A stretch of 64,000 bases of DNA from Sphingobacteriales bacterium (GTDB lineage: Bacteria > Bacteroidota > Bacteroidia > Sphingobacteriales > Sphingobacteriaceae). Below, in pieces: positions 1 through 8,845 of the stretch. The DNA lies in assembly GCA_028288165.1 (NCBI GenBank), contig JAQBOG010000033.1:246000-309999 (forward strand). Direction: 5' to 3'. The notes under the pieces are model-generated. The model was not told the DNA's origin and did no database searches. It saw nothing but the letters and a program-made list of their open reading frames with translations. Each line of letters opens with the position of its first letter. Position 1 is the stretch's first letter. The position numbers and the translations under genes were made by a program.

Positions 1-772
1 AAAAGAATATTGGCATCGCTGCAAATAGAAGTGGTATTAACACTCCGAAAATCCACACACCTAAGAACCGGATTAGCGGAACATATTTTTTGTGATCCCA
101 TCCGATGGTTTGAAATGCACTTCTAAAACCATGAATTAAGTGGAAAGATAGAGCAACCATTGATAATACATATAAAGCAACGTACCATGGTGTCGTAAAT
201 GCTTTTGCAACTACTTTATAAAGATCTTTAGAAACCACAATTTCCTTTCCTGCTTGCGTATCAACATAATCAGAATGGATTAGTCGTTTCGCATCCCATG
301 GTAATTCAGATACTTTAATATCCTGAGGATTATCCAAACTGATTTCATACTTAGCATAAGGCAACTCAGCATTATGATATTTCCACCAAAAATCACCCAT
401 GTGGATCACGATGAAAATTAATAGGATAGTTCCTAAGATACCCATGTTTCGGGATGTCCATGGGCTATTAGCATTTCCCGCCTGAACTGCATAGCCAACT
501 GGGCGAGCCTTTCTATTACCCATAGTTAATATCAGGGCATACAATGCATGCACTATAATTGATGTATACAACAAATAAGATACAACCTTAATTGGTGTAA
601 AGTGGGTCATTAGATAGGCATACGAATTAAATGCTTGCCCATTATCATCTTTAAATAGCTGAAAGTTTCCAACTAAATGTACAATTAGGAAAGTGCATAA
701 AAAAAGTCCCGTTAGAGACATGATCAGTTTTTTTCCTAGAGATGATGAGAAAGTTTGTGCGAAATTGCTCAT
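1..772 (-). CDS. sdhC: Succinate dehydrogenase cytochrome b subunit (partial, C-terminus beyond window)
   Basis: Membrane anchor that would bind heme b and pass electrons from the flavoprotein and iron-sulfur subunits of succinate dehydrogenase to menaquinone. The reading frame runs from an ATG at 772 to the left edge without a stop, showing 257 residues. It has five hydrophobic segments and His residues typical of the b558-type family (HLVGN near residue 27, a histidine near 57, IHMGD near 113 and SFHLIHGFR near 215). The SdhA and SdhB genes would be expected to the left, outside the window. A TAnnTTTG box lies 30 bases upstream of the start. Family call from remembered conservation; good confidence. 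Confidence 0.85.
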   Translation of the reverse strand, partial: MSNFAQTFSSSLGKKLIMSLTGLFLCTFLIVHLVGNFQLFKDDNGQAFNSYAYLMTHFTPIKVVSYLLYTSIIVHALYALILTMGNRKARPVGYAVQAGNANSPWTSRNMGILGTILLIFIVIHMGDFWWKYHNAELPYAKYEISLDNPQDIKVSELPWDAKRLIHSDYVDTQAGKEIVVSKDLYKVVAKAFTTPWYVALYVLSMVALSFHLIHGFRSAFQTIGWDHKKYVPLIRFLGVWIFGVLIPLLFAAMPIFF

Positions 773-801
773 TACCGTGTTTTTGTTTTTTATTTGAATT
801 G

Positions 802-809
802 CAAAAGTA
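802..809 (-). promoter_or_regulatory. Candidate -7 box for sdhC
   Basis: On the minus strand the sequence reads TACTTTTG, matching the Bacteroidota TAnnTTTG -7 element, 30 bases upstream of the sdhC ATG. No good TTG/TTTG -33 element is visible at the usual distance, so this is tentative. Confidence 0.4.
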
Positions 810-1332
810 TTTTATTTAATACTAAATATTGAACTAGAAAATATTTTTTAAGGTTAATTTGGTTATTTAGAAACAATCTAATTTAGATTTTAGACTGTTT
901 TATATTAAATCCATCATAAAATACCCTCTTATTCGTGGGAATTCATCTAAATAATCTGCAAAGAAGTTTATTTTTATCTCTTTTTGCACGAAGAAAGGAC
1001 GAAAATTGAATTAAACAAGTCCTAATCACCAAACTCTACTCGGTTTTACAAATCATTCGTTAAAAAAGCACCCGCTATTTGCATATCACTTGTAGAGTTT
1101 TTGAGTTAAGTACTCAAATTACGCAATAATAACCGGAATTTTCACTAAGTCCTGTAGTTTAATATCCATTTTCTTTGATTTCGTTATAAATTCTCTATTC
1201 GTTTTTTTTATAAGATATTTTGAAGAAAAAAACATCGAAATTATTGAAGATTTAAACTAGATAATTAATTTTATCTACTTGTAAAACAGGCGACTAGCGG
1301 TCAGTTATTAAAAACTCAAAATTTACGGCAAT
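810..1332. other. Gene-free intergenic region
   Basis: About 520 bases between the sdhC promoter and the pdeM-like stop codon. It is A/T-rich with stops in all frames. No hairpin terminator, tRNA-like fold or convincing coding remnant was found. Confidence 0.5.
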
Positions 1333-1995
1333 TTATAACGGAATTACTTTGTTTTGAAGCACTCCAAATATAAAATCGGTTTTTTCATGCATAATACACA
1401 CCTTACCAGTAAACCTTCCGAACGCTGGCAGAATCCCTTGCTTATCTCCGAAATAAAAACATGGTAATGTTTCCACCTGCTTCCCTTTGCCCCTTAACGA
1501 AACTCCCGGATGAATGTGGCCACTTAAAACATACCTATTTTCAAGGGTCAATTTAATGATTTTCAAAGGTTCATGCACTAGCAAGAACGGTTCTATAAAT
1601 AATTCTTGATACAGTTCGAAGTTTAGCTTGATATAAAAATCATCATGAATAATGTCGTGATTGCCACGTATTAGGATCATACGAATGCCTTTAAAAAGAT
1701 TTCTCCACAACACAAACCAATCCCAATCATTATTCATATCACTATGAAATAAATCTCCCAAAAAAATGATGGACCTGGGTTTAGTATCATGAATTATGTC
1801 AGAAAGTGCAGCCAAATCTTCTTGCTCCATGGATTTGGGAATAGCGATGCCAGCTTTTCGGAAATGACCCACCTTCCCTAAATGTACATCTGCAACAATC
1901 AACGCTTGTTCTTCTTCCCAAAAAATTGCTTTTTGAGGCATTAACCTTAACGATTGCTTTAATAGGATATGAGTAGTAACCAGAGTAGAAGCCAT
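1333..1995 (-). CDS. pdeM: Metallophosphoesterase, PdeM-like (ligase-associated DNA damage response endonuclease family)
   Basis: Calcineurin-like metallophosphoesterase of about 220 residues. The metal-binding motifs appear in order: DVHLGK (about residue 37), GDLFHS (about 80), RGNHD (about 109), HEP (about 140) and SGHIHPG (about 158). Length and motif spacing fit the PdeM family, which in many bacteria is encoded beside an ATP-dependent DNA ligase and Lhr-like helicase used in DNA repair. Those partners are not visible here, so the repair role is inference from the family. A GTG lies two codons upstream of the chosen ATG. The upstream neighbour is the HtrA gene, separated by a strong terminator. 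Confidence 0.8.
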   Translation of the reverse strand: MASTLVTTHILLKQSLRLMPQKAIFWEEEQALIVADVHLGKVGHFRKAGIAIPKSMEQEDLAALSDIIHDTKPRSIIFLGDLFHSDMNNDWDWFVLWRNLFKGIRMILIRGNHDIIHDDFYIKLNFELYQELFIEPFLLVHEPLKIIKLTLENRYVLSGHIHPGVSLRGKGKQVETLPCFYFGDKQGILPAFGRFTGKVCIMHEKTDFIFGVLQNKVIPL

Positions 1996-2009
1996 TGCCA
2001 CAAAAATAC

Positions 2010-2042
2010 AAAAGCCTTCACGGAAAATTCGTGAAGGCTTTT
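2010..2042 (-). terminator. Hairpin terminator of the htrA gene
   Basis: A perfect 13-bp stem (arm AAAAGCCTTCACG) with a 7-nt loop lies just downstream of the HtrA stop. On the minus strand it is followed by a T-rich stretch. Confidence 0.85.
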
Positions 2043-2072
2043 GTCAAAATATTAATGTTTTTATACTTGCGT

Positions 2073-3572
2073 TTACTTAATCTGGAATTGATATTTCATT
2101 TTTGATCCGTCAGGTGTAATTGCATTTATAGAAGCCAAATTATTTCTGCTCGCACTAAGCGCATCATTCACTTCTTGTCCGTTTTTAACCGGCTGACCAT
2201 TCACCGAAACGATTATAGTTCCGATTGGAAGCTCTAATTGATCAAAGAAACCACCAGGGCGAACATTGGTAACAACAACGCCTTGAGAAACATTATGCTT
2301 CTTCTTTTGATCAGCATTTAAAGGAGAAAAAGCTGCTCCTAAGTTTTTAACAGCCTCTGGTTTATTGTTACTTGCCAATTTTAAGCTACTTTCAGGTTTC
2401 AAGGTAACAGACACGGTATTCTCTTTACCATCACGCAAATAACTTAGTTTTAATTTATCGCCAGGGCGTAAACGGCCCACACGCTCTTGCAAGTCAGATG
2501 AAGAAAATATATTAGAACCTTCTACTTTTGTAAGAACATCACCTTTCTTCAAACCAGCAGCCGCAGCACCACCACCTTCAACTACACTATTAACATACAA
2601 GCCGTTTATTTCATTTACGCCTAATTCTTTTGATTGAGCGGCATCCAACTCAGTATAGTTTACTCCAATAAACCCTCTTTTAACAGCACCGAATTCTCTA
2701 AAATCATCTAACACTTTTTTAGCCAAATTAATAGGTATCGCAAAACCGTATCCTTCATAACTACCGCTTTGAGAAGCTATTGCAGCATTAATTCCAATAA
2801 GTTCACCTTTGGTATTCACTAAAGCTCCACCACTATTCCCCCTGTTTATAGCAGCATCCGTTTGAATAAACGATTCGATAGCCGTTCTAGGTTGCGGTTC
2901 GCCTGTTGGGCTTGGTTTTGTTTGACCTAAAATTCCAATACTTCGCCCTTTAGCACTTACAATTCCGGCGGTAACAGTGGTGTTAAGAGCAAATGGATAA
3001 CCAACTGCCAATACCCATTCGCCAATATGAACGTTATCTGAATTACCTAACCTAACAATCGGAAACCCTTTGCCTTCAATTTTAATTAAAGCCAAATCAG
3101 TGTTTGGATCGGTTCCGATAACTTTTGCTTGTAAAGATCGATTGTCTGTTAAGATAACATCTATTTTATCCGCGTTTTCTACCACGTGATTATTCGTAAC
3201 TATGTATCCATCATCGGAAATGATCACGCCAGACCCAGATGCCATAACCGGACCTTGTGATCTGCGACGATTACCAAAAAAATCTTCGAACATATCTCCA
3301 AATGGATCCTGACCGTCGGACTGAGCAGATTTACCACTATAGGTGGTTTTAATATGCACCACGCCCGGAGTAACCGCAGCTGCAGCTTGTGTAAAATCTA
3401 GCTCTCCAGCAGATGATATGATCTCAGGAGCAGGGTTATTGGTAAAATGAACTTTTTGCTGCTCTTCAAAAGTTAATCCATCATTGTATTTGTTCTCTAC
3501 CAACTTATAAGAGCCAATGGCAACTGCACCTCCTAAGCATGCAGTTAAAAATGTAATCCCTATTTTCTTCAT
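2073..3572 (-). CDS. degQ: Do/DegQ-type periplasmic serine protease (HtrA family)
   Basis: Periplasmic protease and chaperone for misfolded envelope proteins, 499 residues from the chosen ATG. The N-terminus (MKKIGITFLTACLGG) is a signal peptide or signal anchor. The trypsin-like domain holds the triad His129 (TNNHVV), Asp159 (NTDLAL) and Ser247 (RGNSGGA). Two PDZ domains follow, from about residue 290 and about 400, giving the usual Deg architecture. The frame is open 10 codons further upstream, but the internal ATG is preferred because it places the signal sequence at the N-terminus. The gene has its own terminator at 2010-2042 and is divergent from dapF. Confidence 0.93.
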   Translation of the reverse strand: MKKIGITFLTACLGGAVAIGSYKLVENKYNDGLTFEEQQKVHFTNNPAPEIISSAGELDFTQAAAAVTPGVVHIKTTYSGKSAQSDGQDPFGDMFEDFFGNRRRSQGPVMASGSGVIISDDGYIVTNNHVVENADKIDVILTDNRSLQAKVIGTDPNTDLALIKIEGKGFPIVRLGNSDNVHIGEWVLAVGYPFALNTTVTAGIVSAKGRSIGILGQTKPSPTGEPQPRTAIESFIQTDAAINRGNSGGALVNTKGELIGINAAIASQSGSYEGYGFAIPINLAKKVLDDFREFGAVKRGFIGVNYTELDAAQSKELGVNEINGLYVNSVVEGGGAAAAGLKKGDVLTKVEGSNIFSSSDLQERVGRLRPGDKLKLSYLRDGKENTVSVTLKPESSLKLASNNKPEAVKNLGAAFSPLNADQKKKHNVSQGVVVTNVRPGGFFDQLELPIGTIIVSVNGQPVKNGQEVNDALSASRNNLASINAITPDGSKMKYQFQIK

Positions 3573-3888
3573 TGTTATAAATTTAAAATTTAGTGTCATC
3601 AAGTGCGATATAGCAACCTGACATGTACGCTACTAGAACATGATACCAAGATATGCAGGTTCCGGATTCTCCTGACAAATTTTTATGATGATCTAGAACA
3701 AAATTGTTTAGTCAAAATTAATACCAGTTAAACGAATAAAAAATAGCTAAGGTGCCTTCATTCTGTTAAATAATGTTAAAGAGTATAGCTAGGGAGGAAG
3801 CGTTGATTCTTTACAATAGAACCACAGTTATAATTTACTTGATAATGGCTAATTATTAACTTTACCGGCTCAAAGATTTATCTGATCC
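3573..3888. other. Divergent intergenic region between htrA and dapF
   Basis: Carries the upstream regions of both genes. A weak match to a Bacteroidota promoter (TTG, 15 nt, TAACTTTA) sits just before dapF. No convincing -7 box was found for htrA, and there is no coding remnant. Confidence 0.4.
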
Positions 3889-4674
3889 ATGAACATCGAA
3901 TTTCTAAAATATCAAGGTACGGGCAATGACTTTATAATGATTGATAACCGTGATAACTCGCTGAATCATTATCAACCAGAACTTATTAAAAGCTTATGCG
4001 ACCGACGTTTTGGAATTGGTGCAGACGGATTGATACTGTTGCAGAACATGAATGGGTTTGATTTTGAGATGATTTACTATAATGCTGACGGACAGCCGAG
4101 TAGTATGTGTGGAAATGGCGGTCGATGCATCGTTGCATATGCTAAACATTTAAAAATTATAGATAACGAAACCAACTTTATGGCAGTTGATGGCGCACAT
4201 TATGCCAAAATTTCAGAAGATGGAAGTTGGGTTTCTCTACAAATGATTGACGTTCATGAAATCGTTTTAGACTTGGATGCATATACATTGAATACTGGTT
4301 CACCTCATTATGTAGTAAAAGCGTCCGATCTTTCGAATAAGAATGTTTTCGAGAACGGAAGAGCCATCCGCCACAGCGAAACCTATACTAAAGAAGGGAT
4401 CAATGTAAATTTTGTGGAGGATCTAGAAGGCGGTTATTTCGTTAGAACCTATGAACGTGGTGTGGAAGATGAAACCTTTGCATGCGGAACAGGTGTCACC
4501 GCGGTTGCTTTGGCAATGGCAAAACATGAAGGAAGAACAGGCAATATAAGTACTCCAATTAAAGTGTTAGGGGGCCATCTAAATATTCGCTTCCAGTACG
4601 ATGGCCAAACATTTACAAACATTTTTTTAGAAGGCCCGGCCACTTTTGTTTTTAAAGGCACAGTAAAGCTTTAA
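3889..4674 (+). CDS. dapF: Diaminopimelate epimerase
   Basis: Interconverts LL- and meso-diaminopimelate for lysine and peptidoglycan synthesis in the cytoplasm. The 261 residues match the family length. The two catalytic cysteines, which act as the acid/base pair, are visible as Cys74 in MCGNGGRC and Cys199 in FACGTG. The N-terminal KYQGTGNDF motif is also typical. It appears monocistronic: the next gene starts 209 bases downstream and the gap has no clear terminator. Confidence 0.95.
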   Translation: MNIEFLKYQGTGNDFIMIDNRDNSLNHYQPELIKSLCDRRFGIGADGLILLQNMNGFDFEMIYYNADGQPSSMCGNGGRCIVAYAKHLKIIDNETNFMAVDGAHYAKISEDGSWVSLQMIDVHEIVLDLDAYTLNTGSPHYVVKASDLSNKNVFENGRAIRHSETYTKEGINVNFVEDLEGGYFVRTYERGVEDETFACGTGVTAVALAMAKHEGRTGNISTPIKVLGGHLNIRFQYDGQTFTNIFLEGPATFVFKGTVKL

Positions 4675-4883
4675 CAATCAGTACCCACATTTAAGTTTCT
4701 TACCGATAGAATTACTGTAAATCTTAATATTTCTACGCTTTTTAATTTAGAGCATTAAAAGATTTCTACTGTTTTTTAGAAATATTCAATTTATTTATAC
4801 GATTCTTCTTGTTAAAAGTAAATTTTCTGATTACGTTTAACATTTGTATGGATCTAACTTGCTAAAATTTTCGTTTTCTACCT

Positions 4884-7784
4884 ATGTTACGAGTTGATAG
4901 TAGCAAGCCTTGCAAGATTGTTTATGCTTTATGTAAACATGAATTTCTTGGACATTTAATTGAGCCTCACATCGTTCAATTAAATGCAGATGGCGGCTTT
5001 TCACTTACTTATCAAAGATTATTTACCACTACTGCATCGGAGTTTTCGTCATGCCTGGATGAAACTGACTATAAGCTTATCAAATTACTTGAAGAAACCG
5101 AACAAGGAAACATCATAAAACGGGTTTACAAAAAACCTATCCGAACGGTGGAATTTTTCAGTACCATCTTTGATGATAAGATGTACGAGGTTTTTAGGCC
5201 AAGAATTGAAAGACGAAATATTGCTGCCTTAAAACTGCTTGTTAATAAAAACCTTTTTATAATGAGTAAAGAAGGCTGGCCGGTAGATAAACAAATACAA
5301 ATAGCTTCCGAACCAGCATCTGTTCTTTTTCATTTTAGGCGGAACGAAACAGAAACACGATACTTCCCTACCATTAAATACCAGGGATTGCGCATCGAAT
5401 TTATGTTTAAAGATGCACAAGTAATCTGTAATCAGCCTGCATGGCTTTTGTTAGATGATGTCCTTTATTATTTCGAAGATGATCTGGAAGGCAAAAAATT
5501 AATGCCTTTTCTAAATAAAAGATTCATTTCTATCCCTAAATCATCTGAGAAGGCTTATTTCGAAAAGTTTGTATCCCCGTTGATTGAAAAGCATTCGGTT
5601 TATGCTGAAGGTTTCGAAATAAAAACAGAAAAATTTGAAGCCACTCCCATTCTTAAGGTTTTATATATGGAGGATGGAGTATCTCAGTTAAAGCTTTATT
5701 TTAAATATGGCGATTATGTTTTCCCGGCAGGAAGTGAGAAAAAGGTATCCGTAAGAACTGAAAAAATAGGTGATAATTACATCTTTCATCGTGTTAGGCG
5801 CTCACGTTCGTGGGAAAAAGGAAAACTTTCTGAGCTTCAGACGCTAGGATTGAAACTCGTTGGATCCCTTTTTTATGATCTGGAAGTCGACAGTACTACA
5901 GGTGACATTCCGGGTAGTGCTGCGTTTAATATCATAAGTTGGTTAAACAGCAATCATGACGAATTACAGGAACGCGGGTTTGTTTTTGAGCAGCCCGACG
6001 GTGATAAACGTTTTGTTTTTGGCATTAGTAAAATTGATCTGGAGATTAAGGAAAACAACGACTGGTTTGATATTAATGCAATTGTTCATTTTGGACCTTA
6101 TCAAATTCCGTTTATTCAACTCAGAAACCACATACTGAATAAGATAAGGGAATTTAAATTACCTTCTGGAGAGATAGCAGTAATACCGGAAGAATGGTTT
6201 TCGAAATATAGTAATCTGATGCATTTCGCAGATGGTGGCCAACATCTGAAACTCAAAAAACATCACATAGGTGTAATTTACGATTTCACAAATAGCGAGT
6301 TGGCAACCGTAACTATGGATCGAAAACTTCAAAACTTAGCTGATTTTGAAAAAATTGATGACATAGAAATTCCTCTTGCTTTTAACGGAACTTTAAGGCC
6401 TTACCAAAAAGCCGGCTACAACTGGTTTTACTTTTTACAGAAATATAACTTCGGGGGCTGCTTGGCAGACGATATGGGTTTAGGCAAAACTATCCAAACC
6501 TTAGCCTTACTTCAAAAAGTTAAGGAAGATAATATCCGGAAAGGTCAACGAGTTACTTCTTTAATAATAATGCCTACATCGTTAATTTACAATTGGATAA
6601 ACGAGGCAAAAAAGTTTACACCCAACTTAAGTATTCTTGTACATACAGGTAGTTTTAGAAATAAAGATGTTGATCTTTTTGCAGATTATGATGTTGTTTT
6701 CACTACGTATGGAATTACCCGTGTAGATATTGAACTGATAAAAAATCAATATTTTGGTTATATTATTCTAGATGAAAGTCAGAATATAAAAAACCCGGCT
6801 TCAAAGTCATTTAGAGCGGTTAAAATGCTTAAATCAAAATTTAAATTGATATTGAGCGGCACCCCTGTAGAAAATTCAGTGAACGATCTTTGGACACAAA
6901 TGTCTTTTATAAATCCTGGTTTACTTGGAAATCAACATTTTTTTCAAAGTGACTTTGTGATCCCGATAGAGAAAAAGAAGGATGAAGATAGTGCCCGAAA
7001 ATTGCAGTCTTTAATAAAGCCTTTTGTACTAAGGCGAACCAAATCACAGGTTGCTACCGAATTACCACCAAAAACTGAGCACTTATTTTATTGTAAAATG
7101 AGCGAAGAGCAGGGAGAATATTACGAAAAGATAAAATCTGAATACCGTAATGAGCTACTAACAGGTTTGGAAGATGGCTCTTTTAGGAGATCTCCCGTTC
7201 AGGTATTGCAGGGACTTACCAAACTGCGTCAGATAGCCAATCATCCCATAATGGTAAATGAAGACTATGAAGGTGATTCTGGTAAATTCGAAAATGTAAT
7301 TCATACACTCGAAAACGTTTTATCTAGGGGACACAAAGTTTTGATATTCTCTCAATTTGTTAAGCAACTGGATATTTATAAAAGACATTTTGATAGCGAA
7401 AACATTTCCTTTGCTTATTTGGATGGTGCCACAAAAAACCGTGGGGAAGTTGTAAAGGAATTCCAAGAGAACAAAGACATTAAGCTTTTTTTAATTTCGA
7501 TTAAAGCTGGTGGTGTAGGTTTAAATTTAACAGAAGCCGATTATGTTTTTATTCTGGATCCTTGGTGGAATCCGGCTGTTGAGCAACAAGCAATAGACAG
7601 GACGCACCGTATCGGGCAAACAAAAAACGTGTTCATTTATAAGTTTATCACGAAAGACAGTGTAGAAGAAAAAATTCTGGCCTTGCAGAACCGCAAACGT
7701 CGGGTGGCCGAATCGCTCATTACTACCGAAGAAAGCTTTGTAAAATCATTAACTACACAAGATATTCAAGATCTTTTAAGCTAA
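4884..7784 (+). CDS. SNF2-family DEAD/DEAH helicase
   Basis: A 966-residue Swi2/Snf2-type ATPase, expected to translocate on double-stranded DNA and remodel nucleoprotein or RNA polymerase complexes. The first 490 residues are an N-terminal region of the type seen in bacterial SNF2 proteins. The helicase core follows: Walker A DMGLGKT (about 530-536), a DESQ box in place of DEAH (about 630-633), LSGTPVENS (about 659), and a C-terminal helicase domain ending in the motif VI string DRTHRIGQ (about 907-914). The cellular role of bacterial orthologues is not well defined. The stop lies 5 bases from the next gene, so the two are probably co-transcribed. Confidence 0.9.
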   Translation: MLRVDSSKPCKIVYALCKHEFLGHLIEPHIVQLNADGGFSLTYQRLFTTTASEFSSCLDETDYKLIKLLEETEQGNIIKRVYKKPIRTVEFFSTIFDDKMYEVFRPRIERRNIAALKLLVNKNLFIMSKEGWPVDKQIQIASEPASVLFHFRRNETETRYFPTIKYQGLRIEFMFKDAQVICNQPAWLLLDDVLYYFEDDLEGKKLMPFLNKRFISIPKSSEKAYFEKFVSPLIEKHSVYAEGFEIKTEKFEATPILKVLYMEDGVSQLKLYFKYGDYVFPAGSEKKVSVRTEKIGDNYIFHRVRRSRSWEKGKLSELQTLGLKLVGSLFYDLEVDSTTGDIPGSAAFNIISWLNSNHDELQERGFVFEQPDGDKRFVFGISKIDLEIKENNDWFDINAIVHFGPYQIPFIQLRNHILNKIREFKLPSGEIAVIPEEWFSKYSNLMHFADGGQHLKLKKHHIGVIYDFTNSELATVTMDRKLQNLADFEKIDDIEIPLAFNGTLRPYQKAGYNWFYFLQKYNFGGCLADDMGLGKTIQTLALLQKVKEDNIRKGQRVTSLIIMPTSLIYNWINEAKKFTPNLSILVHTGSFRNKDVDLFADYDVVFTTYGITRVDIELIKNQYFGYIILDESQNIKNPASKSFRAVKMLKSKFKLILSGTPVENSVNDLWTQMSFINPGLLGNQHFFQSDFVIPIEKKKDEDSARKLQSLIKPFVLRRTKSQVATELPPKTEHLFYCKMSEEQGEYYEKIKSEYRNELLTGLEDGSFRRSPVQVLQGLTKLRQIANHPIMVNEDYEGDSGKFENVIHTLENVLSRGHKVLIFSQFVKQLDIYKRHFDSENISFAYLDGATKNRGEVVKEFQENKDIKLFLISIKAGGVGLNLTEADYVFILDPWWNPAVEQQAIDRTHRIGQTKNVFIYKFITKDSVEEKILALQNRKRRVAESLITTEESFVKSLTTQDIQDLLS

Positions 7785-7789
7785 TAAAT

Positions 7790-8203
7790 ATGTGGTGGAT
7801 CTATGCCTTACTTTCTGCGTTATTTGCTGCCATTACTGCGATACTAGCAAAAATCGGCATCAAAGGTATTGATACTGATTTAGCCACAGCAATTAGAACA
7901 GTCGTAATTTTATTTCTGGCTTGGTCTATCGTTTTCATAAAATCAGGCTCTCCGGCATTAAGTCAACTTAGTAAACAGAACTGGACCTTTTTGATACTCT
8001 CAGGGTTAGCAACGGGTGCATCCTGGATATTTTATTTTAAAGCCTTGCAATTAGGAAAGGTTTCCCAGGTAGCGCCGATTGATAAAGCAAGTGTGGCGCT
8101 CACAATTCTACTTTCAGTTATTTTTTTGGGAGAAACACTAACTGTAAAAACAGCAATAGGTGCTCTATTAATAATCGCTGGCTCATTTGTTCTTATTTTT
8201 TAA
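7790..8203 (+). CDS. Half-size EamA/DMT-superfamily transporter
   Basis: A 137-residue integral membrane protein with four to five hydrophobic helices. It corresponds to a single EamA repeat instead of the usual two, so it would have to dimerise like SMR transporters. The C-terminal GETLTVKTAIGALLIIAG string is characteristic of the drug/metabolite transporter superfamily. The substrate is unknown. It follows the SNF2 helicase by 5 bases and its last 11 bases overlap the 3' end of the convergent aat gene. Confidence 0.8.
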   Translation: MWWIYALLSALFAAITAILAKIGIKGIDTDLATAIRTVVILFLAWSIVFIKSGSPALSQLSKQNWTFLILSGLATGASWIFYFKALQLGKVSQVAPIDKASVALTILLSVIFLGETLTVKTAIGALLIIAGSFVLIF

Positions 8204-8843
8204 TAAGATCCTTTGAATGAAGGATTTTGATATAGTTCTTCCTTGAAATAAACTCTCCACCCATACTTTCCAAATGATCATTATGGAGTTGACAATCAAT
8301 CAATTTAAAATTCCCGTTTGTACATAAATGTATTAGAGCCGCTTTAGATGCGTTACTTGCTTTACTGAACATACTTTCTCCGCAAAAAACTGAATTTATC
8401 ACTACGCCATACAGTCCGCCAACCAAGCTTTCGCCTTGCCAAACTTCCACAGAGTGAGCAAAGCCTGTGGTATGTAAATCTACATAGGCTTGTTTCATTT
8501 CAGCGGTAATCCAGGTACCAACCTCCTCATCACCCCGATTTATTGTTGCACAGTTTTCAATTACTTCTTTAAAATTTCGATTAAACGTAAATTGAAAGCC
8601 CCCACCTTTCATGACTTTAGCCATGCTTTTAGCAACTTTTACCTTTTCAGGAAAGATCACAAAGCGTTGATGTGGTGAGTACCATAAAATGGGCGTTTCA
8701 TCAGAATACCAAGGAAAAATACCGTTGTTATAGGCTAACAAAAGCCGTTCGATAGTTAAATCCCCACCAACTGCAAGTAAGCCATCTTCTTCAGCTAATT
8801 CTGGATTAGGAAACCACAATTCGTTGTCGAGCTGGTAAAACAT
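8193..8843 (-). CDS. aat: Leucyl/phenylalanyl-tRNA--protein transferase
   Basis: Transfers Leu or Phe from aminoacyl-tRNA to N-terminal Lys or Arg of proteins, creating N-degrons for the ClpAPS pathway. The 216 residues match the family, with the signatures FPWYSDETPILWYSPHQR (about 43-60) and GESMF (about 152). The start codon lies 2 bases from the stop of the upstream DUF3857 gene, so it probably belongs to that transcript. Its 3' end overlaps the convergent EamA gene by 11 bases. Confidence 0.93.
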   Translation of the reverse strand: MFYQLDNELWFPNPELAEEDGLLAVGGDLTIERLLLAYNNGIFPWYSDETPILWYSPHQRFVIFPEKVKVAKSMAKVMKGGGFQFTFNRNFKEVIENCATINRGDEEVGTWITAEMKQAYVDLHTTGFAHSVEVWQGESLVGGLYGVVINSVFCGESMFSKASNASKAALIHLCTNGNFKLIDCQLHNDHLESMGGEFISRKNYIKILHSKDLIKK

Positions 8844-8845
8844 TT

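Noticed and set aside
975..1030. Possible degenerate fifth copy of the interspersed repeat
   Set aside because: Only a short CTTTTTGC...GAAGAAAG stretch is similar; head, hairpin and tail are missing, so chance is likely.
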